Assembly (NCBI GenBank): GCA_037576215.1
Contig: JBANDB010000009.1
Location: 310,001 to 374,000 of the forward strand
Source: Armillaria gallica
Taxonomy: Eukaryota > Basidiomycota > Agaricomycetes > Agaricales > Physalacriaceae
Length of the DNA stretch: 64,000 bases
Reading direction: 5' to 3'
The notes beneath the pieces were generated by a model that did no database searches, was not told where the DNA came from, and saw nothing but the letters and a program-made list of their open reading frames with translations. The translations under genes were made by a program, and so were the position numbers. Of the stretch, positions 48,123 to 60,026 are shown piece after piece (the first letter of the stretch is position 1; each line of letters opens with the position of its first letter).

Positions 48123-49143
48123 TTACCACTTCTCGTGGGCAGGACGCACTGGAAAATCTCACATGTAAGCAAAATATTGAAAACGAAGATTGAAGGGACT
48201 GACGGTCCAATTCCCAGGTCCAAGTTGAGCGAGGTTGTTTGACGAGGTGGAGGTACGACTACGGAGGTAGATCACTATTAGTTATGCGCAGCGATGACGA
48301 TGGAGAAATGTACCTCGGCTATGCCGTCCGGAGACAGCCTAGCATCCTCATTTTTCTCCCACTCCGGGTCATTACGACGCTGGCGGGACAGGTTTGTCAA
48401 GATACCGCCATCGATAATAGCCTACCACAAATGGTCAGTAGCCAGAAAAAATTGACGCGAGGAAGGGCACTCACATGGGAAACATGGATATTCTTCTTCC
48501 CAAACTCCTTCGCCAGACTCTGCGACAACGCCCTCAAAGCGTGCTTTCCAGCCGAGAACGCGCTAGTGGTGACGTTTCCTCTCACGCTTGCCGTGGCCCC
48601 AGTGAAGATCAACGACCCTCTCTTCCCCTTCTCGTCAATTTCATTCGCCTGGAATGCCTCGATAACGTTCTTTGAAAACGCGAACGCGCCTTCGATGTTC
48701 GTTTGGGTCACGGCTTGGACGTCCTCCGGGGTGATATCGAGGAATGGTTTCCAGACGCCGTGTCCTGCGTTGTAGAGGGCGACGCGGATCAGCTGGCCTT
48801 GGTACTGGGCGCGGATTTGAGTGAAGGCGGTGTTGATATCCGTGGTGCTGTAGGACGATATGGGGAACGAGGCGGCAGTCCCGCCTGCAGTGTTGATCTC
48901 GTCGGAGAGGGCCTTGAGAGAGTCGGCGCCGCGAGCTATGAGGGCGATGGCGTACCCTTGTTTAGCGAAGAGACGACTAGGAATAGTCAGACAACCATGG
49001 TAGAAGCAGAAGTCAATGAAACGCACGCTGTTCCCGCGCCAGTACCAGAACCAGAACCAAGGCCTACAAAGTATCAGCAATCTTGACCGCTAGGATTCCC
49101 AAGGCTATTCACCTGCGATGACAGCTACTGGTGTATTTGCCAT
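48123..49143 (-). CDS. Short-chain dehydrogenase/reductase with Phe at the catalytic Tyr position
   Basis: Starts MANTPVAVIA; the glycine-rich cofactor loop GLGSGSGTGAGTA lies on a small second exon, then ARLFAKQGYAIALIARG on the third. Other SDR motifs: YNAGHGVWKPFLDITPE (NAG motif), SLIFTGATASVRGN and the active-site segment TTSAFSAGKHALRALSQSLA, where the usual YxxxK is FxxxK. AIIDGGILTN follows, then SYLHLVKQPRSTWTWELD, and a final small exon gives LRPAHEKW and stop, as in related fungal proteins. A bacterial and fungal SDR subfamily with AFxAxK instead of YxxxK exists, so loss of Tyr is a subfamily trait and probably not decay. The reaction is unknown. Long plus-strand frames here are antisense. 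Confidence 0.85.
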
Positions 49144-50595
49144 GTTGAAGAGGAAGGACGATGAGATGTAAGAGAAGAACAAGCGACTATTTATTCGTGA
49201 GCAAGATGGCGAAATTGTCAGGTGAGAAGGGCATTACCAAGCGATCCCTAATGCTCAGTCATCCCGCGAGATAATGCATTATAATGACCGAAAGTGACAC
49301 CATGCTGAGAGAGACGATACACTGATGGAGTCTCGGGGCTGGAGGCTCGGGCGTATCGCGTAAAGGGCCAAAAAAAGTCACTTGGCGTAAACGGTGAGAG
49401 AGAAGAAAAGAGAGACGTTCGGAAAGTTGTGTTTATTTGGCGGCGGCGCCTTGTCACCTGCCGGGCCGGCTTGTCCGGCATTACTTATCACTCTCACTTG
49501 ACTCTCACCAATGTTCATCCACCTATCCTCACTGAAGTACTGAAGGTCTGAAGAGCTACCGCGCACTATCGTGGCATACCATAACCAGTCCCAATCTCGG
49601 AATCTCCTGGCCTGCTGTCCGTGTTACCGGTCTCACAGTTTTCTAGCACTGAGGCTTGAGCTTGAGGTACAACTGGTCTTCTTACCCTGGTTCTTTGACT
49701 TAGCGTGCAGGTCTTCATTGCCTGCTATGAGATGACCTGATCTTGCAGACCCTGTCACCAAAGAGATGATCCTTGGTCCTGACTTTGCTGCGAACCAACT
49801 GCGAGGCTCAGCTTTTGCCTCTCATCGATCATCATCAGAAGCTGTTGGGTTGAGGTCGCTTTCTCCAACGGCGCTTTAGTCTGTACTGGCGTTTCTCTTT
49901 CATGCATCATGCATCATGCCCCATCCTTTGTCCGTACATCTCCCCTACTATCTCAAAAACCATTGCATCTACAACGACATGACCTTGATGTTCTGGCATT
50001 CATAGACTCGAGCCCTGCATGCATGCATGCTATTTCTGGCCGAAATAATGGGCTCTGTTTCTCGTAGTGACTCGATGGCTGCACTCGGTGTCTGTCATAG
50101 GCTCAAGAGTCGCTACGGGCCCATTGTTTATTATCCAAACGATGCGTTGGTTGCTCAAAACATGTGTTTCGTGCTCTTCATAGACTTGGGCACTATGTTC
50201 CTCGTGGTTGCGCAATGTCTGCGTCTTGTTAGCTGTCTGTGTTCTGTCCTTGTTTCGCGCCCTACATCCCATGATGTTTTGTGGTCCGTGCGTACGTCTC
50301 ATATTTGGTTTCGCCGACGATGAGGTGGGATTACGCGTTTCTTTTCCTTTTTATGCGTTCATGAAGGTGGGTTCTGTACGGCAGCGAGTTCATGTCCCTT
50401 CATCTTGCGTACGCGACGATATCAACGCTTGCATATCAATTTCTACGAATACTTTTTTGGTGCTGAAAAGTTTAGTCTTTGTCTGTACTGTCTCGCCTCA
50501 AGTCTGATTGACGCCTGGCATCGGCTTCCCCGTCCCGCTTCTGTCGATGTGGAGAGCATCACTGGGACGACCAGTTAGCCAGAGAGTAATCGTTG
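49144..50595. other. Region with no supported gene
   Basis: Short frames on both strands. A small GCAT repeat lies at 50017-50030 and CATGCATCATG words at about 49903. No domain recognised. Confidence 0.35.
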
Positions 50596-50818
50596 ACTTA
50601 GTCCGCGATAGACGCACTAGACAAAGTTCGGACTGTTAGCTTCATGGCACTGATCACGCTCACATAAGTCGCACCCGAGTCTGTCAAGCGTTACTCTCCA
50701 CCAAACGGAAGGAAAAAGAAGGTATACCAAAGTCCCCGGACTGATAGCTGACCGTTCTTGCTCTGCGTCTTGCCGTGAAGATAGTTACCCGTTATTGCCC
50801 CTCGCTAGTAAGATAATT
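50596..50818 (-). pseudogene. Relic of the oxalate decarboxylase 3' region with internal deletion
   Basis: 50705-50818 matches the oxalate decarboxylase exon at about 55545-55655, including the intron borders. On the minus strand it reads RVTIF, ARRRART and YQSGDF where the gene has RVTIF, ARGRART and YQSGDI, but a TAA interrupts the start (EGQ stop). 50596-50700 matches the segment 54886-55012 just downstream of the gene. In the gene these two pieces are about 0.5 kb apart, so the relic is a partial duplicate with the intervening DNA deleted. Confidence 0.75.
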
Positions 50819-51893
50819 GTTGATTATTATGGGACGACGGCTGATGACGGAACGACTGTACGTCCTAAATCCGCCCGCTTCTTTGGTAGCTCACAGATCT
50901 CAAATATCAGCTTTCCGTGCTTGCCGATTTTGAAGCAATTCGTAGGGCATGTATCCGATCCGAGGCGATACGACAGAAAATCGTCTTCTCGTTGTGATCT
51001 TGTGCTAGTGAAGGCTATAGTATTCCGCATCCCTTCTTCGCAGCTTTTCTGCTATTTTGAGGTTCAGATTCAAATCCAGAACTAGGATCCGTGATTTGCC
51101 ACGCTGCGGAGATGCGAATCCATCGAGTCTCATTGTCGTCGGAGTATGCTCAGTCCCTTATCTTACATTTTTTCCATGACTTCGACATTCCAGTATCCCA
51201 ACAATGGTTCTTTACAGGTCAATCATGTGCAACACACGGTTGTGCATTTCTCAATATATGCGGGGTGTAGGAGGTTTGTATCCGGTCTTCGATGGGGTGA
51301 TATGTACTGAACTCACAGACGCAGTTACGTGTGGAAACCTAGGACAGGGTCTACGATCTTGCAAACCCTAGCCATTGCTCGCTCCATGAGCAGCACTGGA
51401 AGCCTCGAATCTGGCTTTGAACATTCCACTTCCACTTCCCTGTAACGATTATATGGTTTACCTCCATTTATCGAACATTTAGCCAGCCGTGGTGATCGCG
51501 TCGTCTTTCAACCTCGGTCCCCTTTCTTGTTGAATATCCCACCTCTCGGTGCAGTAATTGAATGTGTCAGAGCTTCGCTTCATAAGACGCGGATGCTCGC
51601 CTACGAAGATCAACTACCGCATCACGTCCTAGTTCAGCAGCAATTTGCAAGAAGCGCACCCTTTGTGGCTTTGGAGCATGCGACTGTCGACATACCGCCT
51701 CTTCTCTTGTACTGAATCAGACTTTTTTGGATGCTATTCTGACCATTGTTTCATGGCCGAGCTCGGGGTCGTCACGATAGTGTCTGGCGCCTATCAATAC
51801 ATTAGAACTGCGGAATTTCAGGCGGTGATCTCGATGTATGCAAGTTCCAGAGTCCTAATGTATGACAGCCTTGTCTCCTGCGCCTAACAGCTA
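50819..51893. other. Region with no supported gene
   Basis: Short open frames (50795-51085 and 51527-51715 on plus) with no recognised motif. Confidence 0.35.
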
Positions 51894-52307
51894 TACTGTA
51901 CTATTTCGACCGGTAATTCACATAACGCGTAACAAACGCCTCTGAAGTGAATCTCTCGGTATATCGTAACGCATAACAACGGACAATGAAGCTGGTAGAC
52001 TACAGGTACCAAAAACATGATTTTTACAAGTCCAAAATACATTGTCGGCGCCACTACATTACCGTGGTGTTTTTATGCCTGATCCCACACATCAGCACTG
52101 TACGGGCTATTTCCCCAGCAACGCAACTGTACAACTCGGTGAAATTATTTTCATAATCTTATCTGATGTAATGGTGGCGCTTGCTCGGATCCTGTGAAGC
52201 TAATTTCTAAAACGTAACGCGTAACACGGAGCTCTGAACCTCTAGTCAATTGACCATATAGCATAACGCGTAACACCCCATGAAGCTACGGTCGAAATAG
52301 TACAGTA
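51894..52307. mobile_element. Full-length TIR element (MITE), CpG-rich copy
   Basis: 414 bp bounded by TACTGTACTATTTCGACCG and its exact inverse at the right edge. Subterminal CATAACGCGTAAC-type words repeat several times, in direct and inverted orientation. A TA precedes the left end; the right flank reads ATA. It is the intact relative of the elements at 14619 and 17942, which carry CA or TG where this copy has CG. No coding capacity. Confidence 0.85.
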
Positions 52308-52687
52308 ATATTGGAAGAATCCCGGACAGATTGAAAGGGCCCAGATCGAACCAACGAGGAAGGTTATTCCTAAGGGAGCGGCTATGCGGTATCAAGAATG
52401 CGTTGTTAGGTGCAAGTGTAGTGTATTGGACACTCGGAGCTTCGGTGCCTCCGTGGTCGATGATGCGAAATTTGTGCGAAAATCGGTGAAGATCTAGAAT
52501 GCAGCTCGAATAATGAAGTGAATGGTTAATGCTGTGTGTTCGATTTCTGTACGTGTGCACTTCAGACAGAACACGCCGGATTATTCATTACCCTGGGGCG
52601 TGTATCTCTTGGCATTACAGCACCTGGCGATGCTTTCAAAAGCGGTCAGGGCATGATCCCGATTCCACTTCCTCGTTTCTTACCACC
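52308..52687. other. Promoter region of the HET gene
   Basis: 380 bp between the TIR element and the start codon at 52688. No separate gene seen. Confidence 0.4.
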
Positions 52688-54611
52688 ATGCCGACACGAG
52701 TGACACCGTATCGCCCCCCCGAGGTTCAGAAGTTCACTGTAAAGGACATGCTGTTATGTACGAGTTTTGCGTTCTTTTTGCTTTCTGCCCTCATTCTTCC
52801 GTGAATAGGGCCACCAAAGAAAATATCTGCATATGAATGGCAGTTGGAGTACGAGAACTATGTAAGCACGCCAAAATGTAAACAGAAGGGCCATAGTTAA
52901 CATATCGCAGTACAAGCTGGTGGATCCCAATTATGAGAAGCTGCCGGAGGTCACTCTCTCCGCCTTCACTGAGACTGGTATCGAGGAATCAAGTATTGCA
53001 GTGCTGGAGCAACGGTCGTACACTGGCAGGAAGCCCGTCATATCATCGAGTCTTGCCGACACTCCCAGCATTGACATGGGCATCGTCGGATTATTGGAGC
53101 AGCTGAACGCCGTACTGGGCACGTCATACTCTCTAGACCCAATAATCTTACATCCTCTCCTCGATTCCTATGTCACACAACGATACGACTTTGGCACAGT
53201 CTTTGGCTTTTTGCGTCCATATTGGTACGATATCACCACCATGAACGAAAAATTACATGCCCGGGAGAAGAAGGACCAGGAGAGGCGTAAAAATGGGTTT
53301 GATCATTATGGAAGCTTTCCAGAAAACACCACTGAGGCAAAAAGACCTCCCCGGCGCCTCTGGGATCTGTACGCTAATCGGGTATTGCCGCTTTGGGTGA
53401 CCTATGAGGGCTGGGTAGCAATATCGCATGCGTGGATGGATGAGGTTGATCGCCAGAATGTGGAGACACCTATCAACGGATACGAATGGCCCGTGCCCAT
53501 GCCAAAGGGTGCCGACCTTAATCACATTCGCATCGAAATGTTGAACATCGGAGCGGAGTATGTATGGTTGGACGTCCTGTGTTTAAGGCAGGCCGGCGGA
53601 CGGGGGGAGCATCTGCGTGCGGAGGAGTGGAAGGTAGATGTGCCGAGAATTGGGTTCAATTATGCTGTTATACCTGTGGTGTGCTACTTCAATGGGCTTG
53701 GTCGGCCGCTGAAGTTTCAACCAGGTTACTTTGAAAGTGATCGATGCTGGTTCAATCGAGCATGGACGCTTCAAGAAACCACAGATGGTATGATCATCGG
53801 TGGGGAGACGGATGACGCCGCTATGGAAGCGGAGGTACAGAGAAGGTTCGATGAACTACTGGAGATGCTGAAACAGATGCGAAGAGATAAATCGTTGGCA
53901 GTCGTACTGTCTGAGATGCGGAAACGGGTGTCAACAAATCCTATGGATCGAGTTGCTGGCTTGGCATACATTCTCCAATCGCGTTACCTCCCAGAATACG
54001 ATATGATGCAGTCGGGAGAGGAAGCTTGGGAAGTCATCATGGATGTCATGTCAGACGCTTATCGCGCACAGCTCTTCTTTTTTTGCCCTATGCCTGGGAA
54101 CGGAAAGAAATTTTGGCGGCCAACATGGGAGGACGTCATGACAAAATCACCCCTGTTGACTCACAAGCACGATATAGGGGAGGTTAAACGGTCTATGGGT
54201 GACGACACATATTATGGAAAATTTATCGAATCTGGTGATTTGCGAGGATTGGCAAGCACGTCACAGGAAGGGGTGCTTCGACAGGGAGAGCTTAAAGTTT
54301 TTGGTAAATATTCTCTTACCTGCGAGTTCAAAGTCATCGCCAACCACCAATATCCAATACCCGATGGCTTGTATACACTCATTGGCAACTGTGCTGCCTC
54401 CTGCCCGCGGGAGAATGACATGTTGCATTGTGTAGCGGGGAAAATGCAGGCTGGGAAGTTTAGGAAATACTCAGTGTTTTCTATGGCGGACGATGGAGAA
54501 AGACGCAAGCTGCTGGGATTTTACCGGAGGTGGGTCACACCCGGGATGCGACCCGACGTCATGCCAGTGAGTGAGGCACAGGTAATGAACGTCACAACCC
54601 CTCTGTGTTGA
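52688..54611 (+). CDS. HET-domain (heterokaryon incompatibility-like) protein
   Basis: Three exons, 52688-52757, 52809-52861 and 52911-54611, with introns of 51 and 49 bp, give about 607 residues. The small exons join as MLLWPPKKISAYEWQLEYEN, YYKLVDPNYEKLPEV. The HET core is plain: WVAISHAWMDE, then EYVWLDVLCLRQ, VPVVCYFNGLG-like region (IPVVCYFNG), and RCWFNRAWTLQE. In Pezizomycotina such domains trigger cell death on fusion of unlike mycelia. In basidiomycetes they are numerous and of unproven role. No NACHT or repeat domain follows; the C-terminal 250 residues are a family-specific region (VLSEMRKRVSTNPMDRVAGL). There is no signal peptide, so it is probably cytosolic. Confidence 0.85.
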
Positions 54612-55139
54612 TTTAACGATTAATCGGGTTCAAAACTGCATTAATACCAAGTCCAATGGCGGTGAGAAAGGATGTATGCTATTTCTGCGATCTATTTAGA
54701 CTCACGAAACAATTCATAGCCTCGTTGTTTTTTATCTGTCGCTATTCGCACTATAGTATCACCGTTGTCTCTCATTAGGTTGAATTTCTTGTCCTTGTTT
54801 AACAAAAGTATACTTGGCATAGACTTTTACATCACACCTGCGTAGGAGGTATAGACAAGAAATGACCCAGAATACATTGGACTTAGTCCACGAATGATTT
54901 CCCACCGCGATAGACACCATGGACCAAGTTCTGACTATTCGCTGATGTTCATGTCACTGAACACACTCGCATGAGTCGCATAGCTGAGTCTGTCGAGCGC
55001 TACCTTCACCCATATCTAGTCGTAGTTGCGAACATGTCCCGCTAATTTTGATAACATTTACGTTTTCTTAGGGCGAATTTTGTGTTCTGGCTCGTATACA
55101 AGTGATAGTACATATAACAAGGTAATACCACCTGCGTCT
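54612..55139. other. Intergenic; contains the segment duplicated at 50.6 kb
   Basis: 54886-55012 shares GACTTAGTCC, GCGATAGAC, AGTCGCA and GAGTCTGTC in order with 50596-50700. No gene seen. Confidence 0.6.
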
Positions 55140-57386
55140 TCAAGAAGGCCCAATAACAACAGGCTTCGTCTTGGACATCAATGCGATAGTCTCGTCGTCG
55201 ACATTGAGATGAGACTTTACTATGTGGGGAGGCGTAAGCGCCAGCCACTAGAAGACATTATCAGATACTACTCTAAAAAGCTCAGCGAATTCGAGATGCG
55301 CTCACCTGGTTGAGACTTATGTCCTGGAACCGGTCTGGCAGAGTTTCGGTGAGAAAAGCGCAAAAAGACAGAAACATTGTTCCTTACCGGTCCTGAAGAT
55401 TTCCAAGAACTTCAGAGTTGTGTTTCCGATATTCTCGACGTAATGACCTCCACCGAGAGGTTAATAAACGTTTAGGCCTGATTTGGAATGACATACCCAT
55501 GCCAGCTGGGACGTAGCCTAAGGGCGGCGTTAAATTAACGGGAAAACGGAAGGAAAAGGAAGGCATACCGATGTCCCCGGACTGATAGTTGAACGTCCTT
55601 GCTCTGCCTCGTGCCGCAAAGATAGTTACGCGTCCTTGCCCCTCGCTAGTGAGATAATGTCAGCTTCATGCGCGTTCTTCAATAGACAAACCAACAGGAA
55701 GTAGCTCCATTCGTCTTGCGTCGGGTGCCAGTGGAGTTCTCTGGAGAAATAAATGAGAATCCCATCTCCAATCATAAAAGACGATTCATACCGCATTGCT
55801 CCCGGCTCAACAGTCACTTCAGCCATCGCAATAGTCTTCGATATCTCAAAGGTCGACGAATCCACGACTTTATAGCTACCACCGGAAGTTTGTGTTCCGT
55901 TCGCTTTGGATAGTGCGAATGAATAAGGTAGGGGAACGGTTCCTTGCGGACTTTTAGGCGCAAGTGAATCGTCCTCCGGAAGGGTCGCTTCACATATCGG
56001 TTAGCTCGTAGAAGAGACAAATGAGGATAGACGCACTGCTTGGGAAGATGTACAGCTCCTTTCCTGGGATATGCGCGAATGCAGAAGCGTCGACTTGGAA
56101 GTTCTTTTGGAGTACTGGGGGAGGTATTTATAAGTTTTAGACAACGAAGAATAGACAAGTTGACGTACCTTCCGCAGGGATGTGGTCAAGCCAGTCGATT
56201 AACTTAAAGATATGATGTTAGGCGAGGAGGAGGTTGTCATAGAAATAAGCTACCGAAAATGTGCTATCTTCACCAAAGTTTCCGTCGTCGAATATCTGTA
56301 TTACGCCATCAGCAACGATGGCATGCGGCGAAGATGGTATGGACGTACCAAAAGGAATTCAGATCCTCCTTCATCCTCACCAGTTGCTTGGAGCGAATGC
56401 GGAATACCTGCGGGGAAGTACCATAGGTCGCCTGGTTCCTAAAGAAAATAGAACAGTCGTAGAATGATAAAGTGAATAAAAAGATCGGACGTACTACTGT
56501 AGCAACGTAATTACGGCCTTGATCATCGACCGCTGTAATCTGTGTAGATCCCTGTACAAGAGATTTAGATATCATGATGATATGATAGATCGGCAACTGA
56601 CCTTCAAAACATATGACCACTTTGGGTATATGTCATCAGCTCCAGGAATACATCGGGGCGAATGAAACCACGTACTTCGTCAGTCGTATGCCAATGGAGT
56701 TCCCTAAACATCCGTCAGCACCCGAAAACATCATTCACAAATGGAGAACCACTTACCGAATCGATCCCTTCTCAAGTCGCATGTTCGCGCTAGCAATTGC
56801 TTGACAAGACCTATCAGAATGACCTTTACAGCGGAATGACAGGAAGGATCCTTACTTGTGGAGATCGGCATCACTCCAGCTGCATGGCAATGTGAGCGAG
56901 AAACTTTTAACCGGATCAATAAAAGATTGGCATACCGTTCTGTTCGCGAACCCAACCACCAGTCTGTAGACGCATATGGCTCAGAGAGAAAGGCCATTTG
57001 GCATTCGGCCTTCAAAGGAGTAGCCCATCAGTCGTAATTCAATGAGGAGAAAACAACACCAGCTCTTACACTGCCCCGGAATCAGTCGAAGGCGGCGCCA
57101 GAAGGTCGGGATTTTGCATATCGATCGGGATGTTTTCTGTAGGCGCCGGGCGAAGAAATGGGGCTCCCAGTTTTCCTCGCACAGGCTGTAATGCTGACGG
57201 ATCCGCGCTGTCTTCACTCCATAGCGATTCATTGGGGTCGGTACTGATATAGGGTACCGTGGGTGTCGACGAGGCGGCGCTAGCGATTGTGGAAGCAGTG
57301 ACGGTGGATGCTTCGCTGGCTGCAGGAGCGCAGAAACCGAGACCTGGAAGGATAAAGAGCACGATAAGTGAGGGTTTGAGGACCAT
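55140..57386 (-). CDS. Oxalate decarboxylase, secreted bicupin
   Basis: Converts oxalate to formate and CO2 with Mn, outside the cell. About 19 small exons can be followed (exon 1 57386-57070, exon 2 57009-56936, exon 3 56879-56856, exon 4 56799-56757, and so on to the stop at 55140), about 445 residues. Signal peptide MVLKPSLIVLFILPGLGFCA. APFLRPAPTE and MQNPDLLAPPSTDSG precede the first cupin: RELHWHTTDEWSYVLKG, ITAVDDQGRNYVATVEPGD, LWYFPAGIPHSLQ. HxH, Glu and the later His are the metal ligands. The lid segment reads FDDGNFGEDSTF with the glutamate expected for decarboxylase and not oxidase activity. The second cupin has [30 protein letters not shown] and GHYVEN. The end KTKPVVIGPS is typical. 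TATATAAAA (57423-57431) lies about 40 bp upstream. Confidence 0.92.
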
Positions 57387-60026
57387 GTTGAGCTGAAAAA
57401 TCCGATGGGTTTCAACGAGACCTTTTATATATCTCGTTCCGCACCTCGCATTGAATGGAACGACTCCGAGAAAGTGGGGCATGCCGTGATTTGGCATCGT
57501 AAGCGCTGTTGAAACCCCATGGAAAATAAAACGAGATTTCCGTTTGGAGGACAGGTCATGCGGTGAAAATATGGATTTTCGCCCAAAACTATGGCTTTGA
57601 AGCGTTATCGTATGTCCACCGCATTGTTGATCAATAGTATGCGTCAGAGTCGGAGAGCTGTCAGTGAAGAAAGAGACAGATAATGGCTGGTTTATGATTC
57701 GTTTCGTAATAATTGAGAAAGAAAGACGCCATATCTAAGTCGTTTAAAAAGGCCGGGTTGTTTCTCACTACGAATGATGAGAGGCACGTTAGCGTTCGAA
57801 ATTCTAATCGACATAAAGCGTACGACCTACCATGATGTACGTTGCCCTTGACAGATTGTGGGTGGATGTAAAGGGCCCAGAATGATGGGAAAATGCGATT
57901 CGGAGAGGATGTGGCAGCGAAAGATCCGTAGGTTGGAAACATGGCGCCTAAACGCCTGAATTTGAATGCTACAATAGACATTGCGCTAATGGCGAAGGGC
58001 ATGTTGAACTGGATATAGAACCGAGGGATGCCGAGAAATCAGATGGCGGTGGACCGTGGAACAAGCGTTTGGTATTGGCAAAGACACGTGGTACTATGTG
58101 AGATTCATGTAGCCCTAGGTACCATCAGCGTAAAGCATACAGAATGGAGATGGAATGACAATACCTACGCAATAATAGCGAACCTGCAGTCACCTGCTAT
58201 GAAGCCTAGCTGAGATGTGAACCCAGTGTTCAGCAACGTAGAAGTTAGTGCCTCCGATTCAGGTAGTATTTCTGCACTTGGGGAGGCGATAGCGATGCGA
58301 AAGACGGATAGAGTATTGTTCGTCTGAACGTGCACAGACAGCATACATAGAGCTTCAGGAAAGAATAGTGCTCTCTACATTGACGTCAGCGCGATGGACT
58401 CCATGGCGGATCATTGATCAAATATTGATACTGTTTCCGCTAGCCATTGACATCAAAACCTGACATCAAGTTCGGTATTAACAATTGAGAAGAGTGGATT
58501 CTTAGTTCTTACGAAATAAACCAATAGAAAGGACGGCATGTTAGTATAAGTAGGCATCATTGACACTGGAGCGTTACTGGGGGTTCGCCGGGAAAATGGA
58601 TGTGATAGTCCAAAGTCAAGATGGGAAAGAAACGCCGAGCCGTCCGAAGCCTGCCCTAGAGATGACGTGCTATCGGTGGGATCGGACCGAACTGCGGCAG
58701 TGATTGTTTTCGATGCGTTTCATCACTAAAGCGGCTTGTCAGCAAGGACCAGCTCTCACGTCGAATAGAGGCTCTGAAGACTTCTCTGGTCTCAACGAGT
58801 GAGAGCGACCTATTCCCTGACACGAGATTCGTATCCTCCAAGGGCAAGTCATCATTCCTTTGTATTCCAGCTAGGCAGATTCCCCAGGTCAAATATAGTC
58901 GAGAGTGTGCCAACTGGAGCACTTCAAACACATGGCTATGGAGATACTGGCTAATGGGACCGAGCAATGGCATAAGAGCGATCCTGGTGTAAGTAATGTC
59001 CACAACCGTCATCCGATATCGTGACTCAAAGTAGTTTGTAAAGCGTAAATTCAGTCTTCGGAAATAATTGAACCAGACGCGCAGTTTGCAGGACTAGAGC
59101 ATTCTCACTCGCTCGAGATTATGCAATGCGACACCTTGCCTCAGAAGTTGATGATTTGACAGTAAAAACTTTTGACTTCGGAATCTATTTGAAGGTTCTC
59201 CTGTCGAAATCGGCAACCTGCTCAACCATAGCCGCTGCCTTGATTTCAATCAGCGTCCCGAGGACTTAACATTCAGGTCATTATATATGTGTTCAGATGG
59301 GGGGATGAATGATTGGATGCCTTGCATCCTGCAACCCTGCACATTCTTTTTGGGTGAGTCCGTTTGATTCCTAGCGATGATGAAAATGAATATGACAACT
59401 GTAGCAACAGACTTGGTGCAGAAACTTACTTCGCAATAGACATGACATGTGCGAGCCAAGTGCGAGCGTCGAGGGGAGCGAGACAAGGACTTTCTTGCTC
59501 AGCAGGAAGGAGACCCTGATAGCCGCCGATCGCAGACGTGCATCCCAAACTCCGAGATAGCCATGGCTATACGCTCTAGTCGAAGCCGGAGTTTCTCTCA
59601 CGTTTATTTAAACCTGCGTATATGGTGCGGTTCTGTTTCATGTTTTACAAAGTGTCAGATCAAGATGATCACGTTGCGTGTAGTAGGCGCGGGAACAGCA
59701 CATCTTACGACTATCAACGCTTGAGTGTGCAGGCCATTAGTGTCCATCTTTTCTTGCCGTATCAGTGTATTAATTATAAGAAACAACCGAACCATGGTTT
59801 AATGGGTCGTCGATACTCAACACGTAGTGACTTCGAAAATGGCGGCCCTGTCATATTGATCCTGGCGGCAATCATCGCACACATTAGGAGCTGTATCACT
59901 CGGGGAGATACTCGGAAGGCATCCATCAACCTTTGTGAGAAACGTCTTGCATATGCGATCTATATCTCCCGCCCTTGCCACTATATAGGTCTCGAATTAA
60001 AGTTCAGCGTCTCTTCATGCTCATCC
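57387..60026. other. Long region with no confidently supported gene
   Basis: Minus-strand frames at 57661-58002 and 58656-59012 (starting MTVVDITYTRIALMPLL) are open for 110-120 codons but carry no motif I recognise. The oxalate decarboxylase promoter lies at the left edge. Confidence 0.35.

Noticed and set aside
48239..49086. Long plus-strand frames over the SDR gene
   Set aside because: Antisense shadows of the GC-rich SDR exons.
57066..57415. Alternative minus-strand frame over oxalate decarboxylase exon 1
   Set aside because: The other frame has the signal peptide and the family motifs and splices into the cupin domain.
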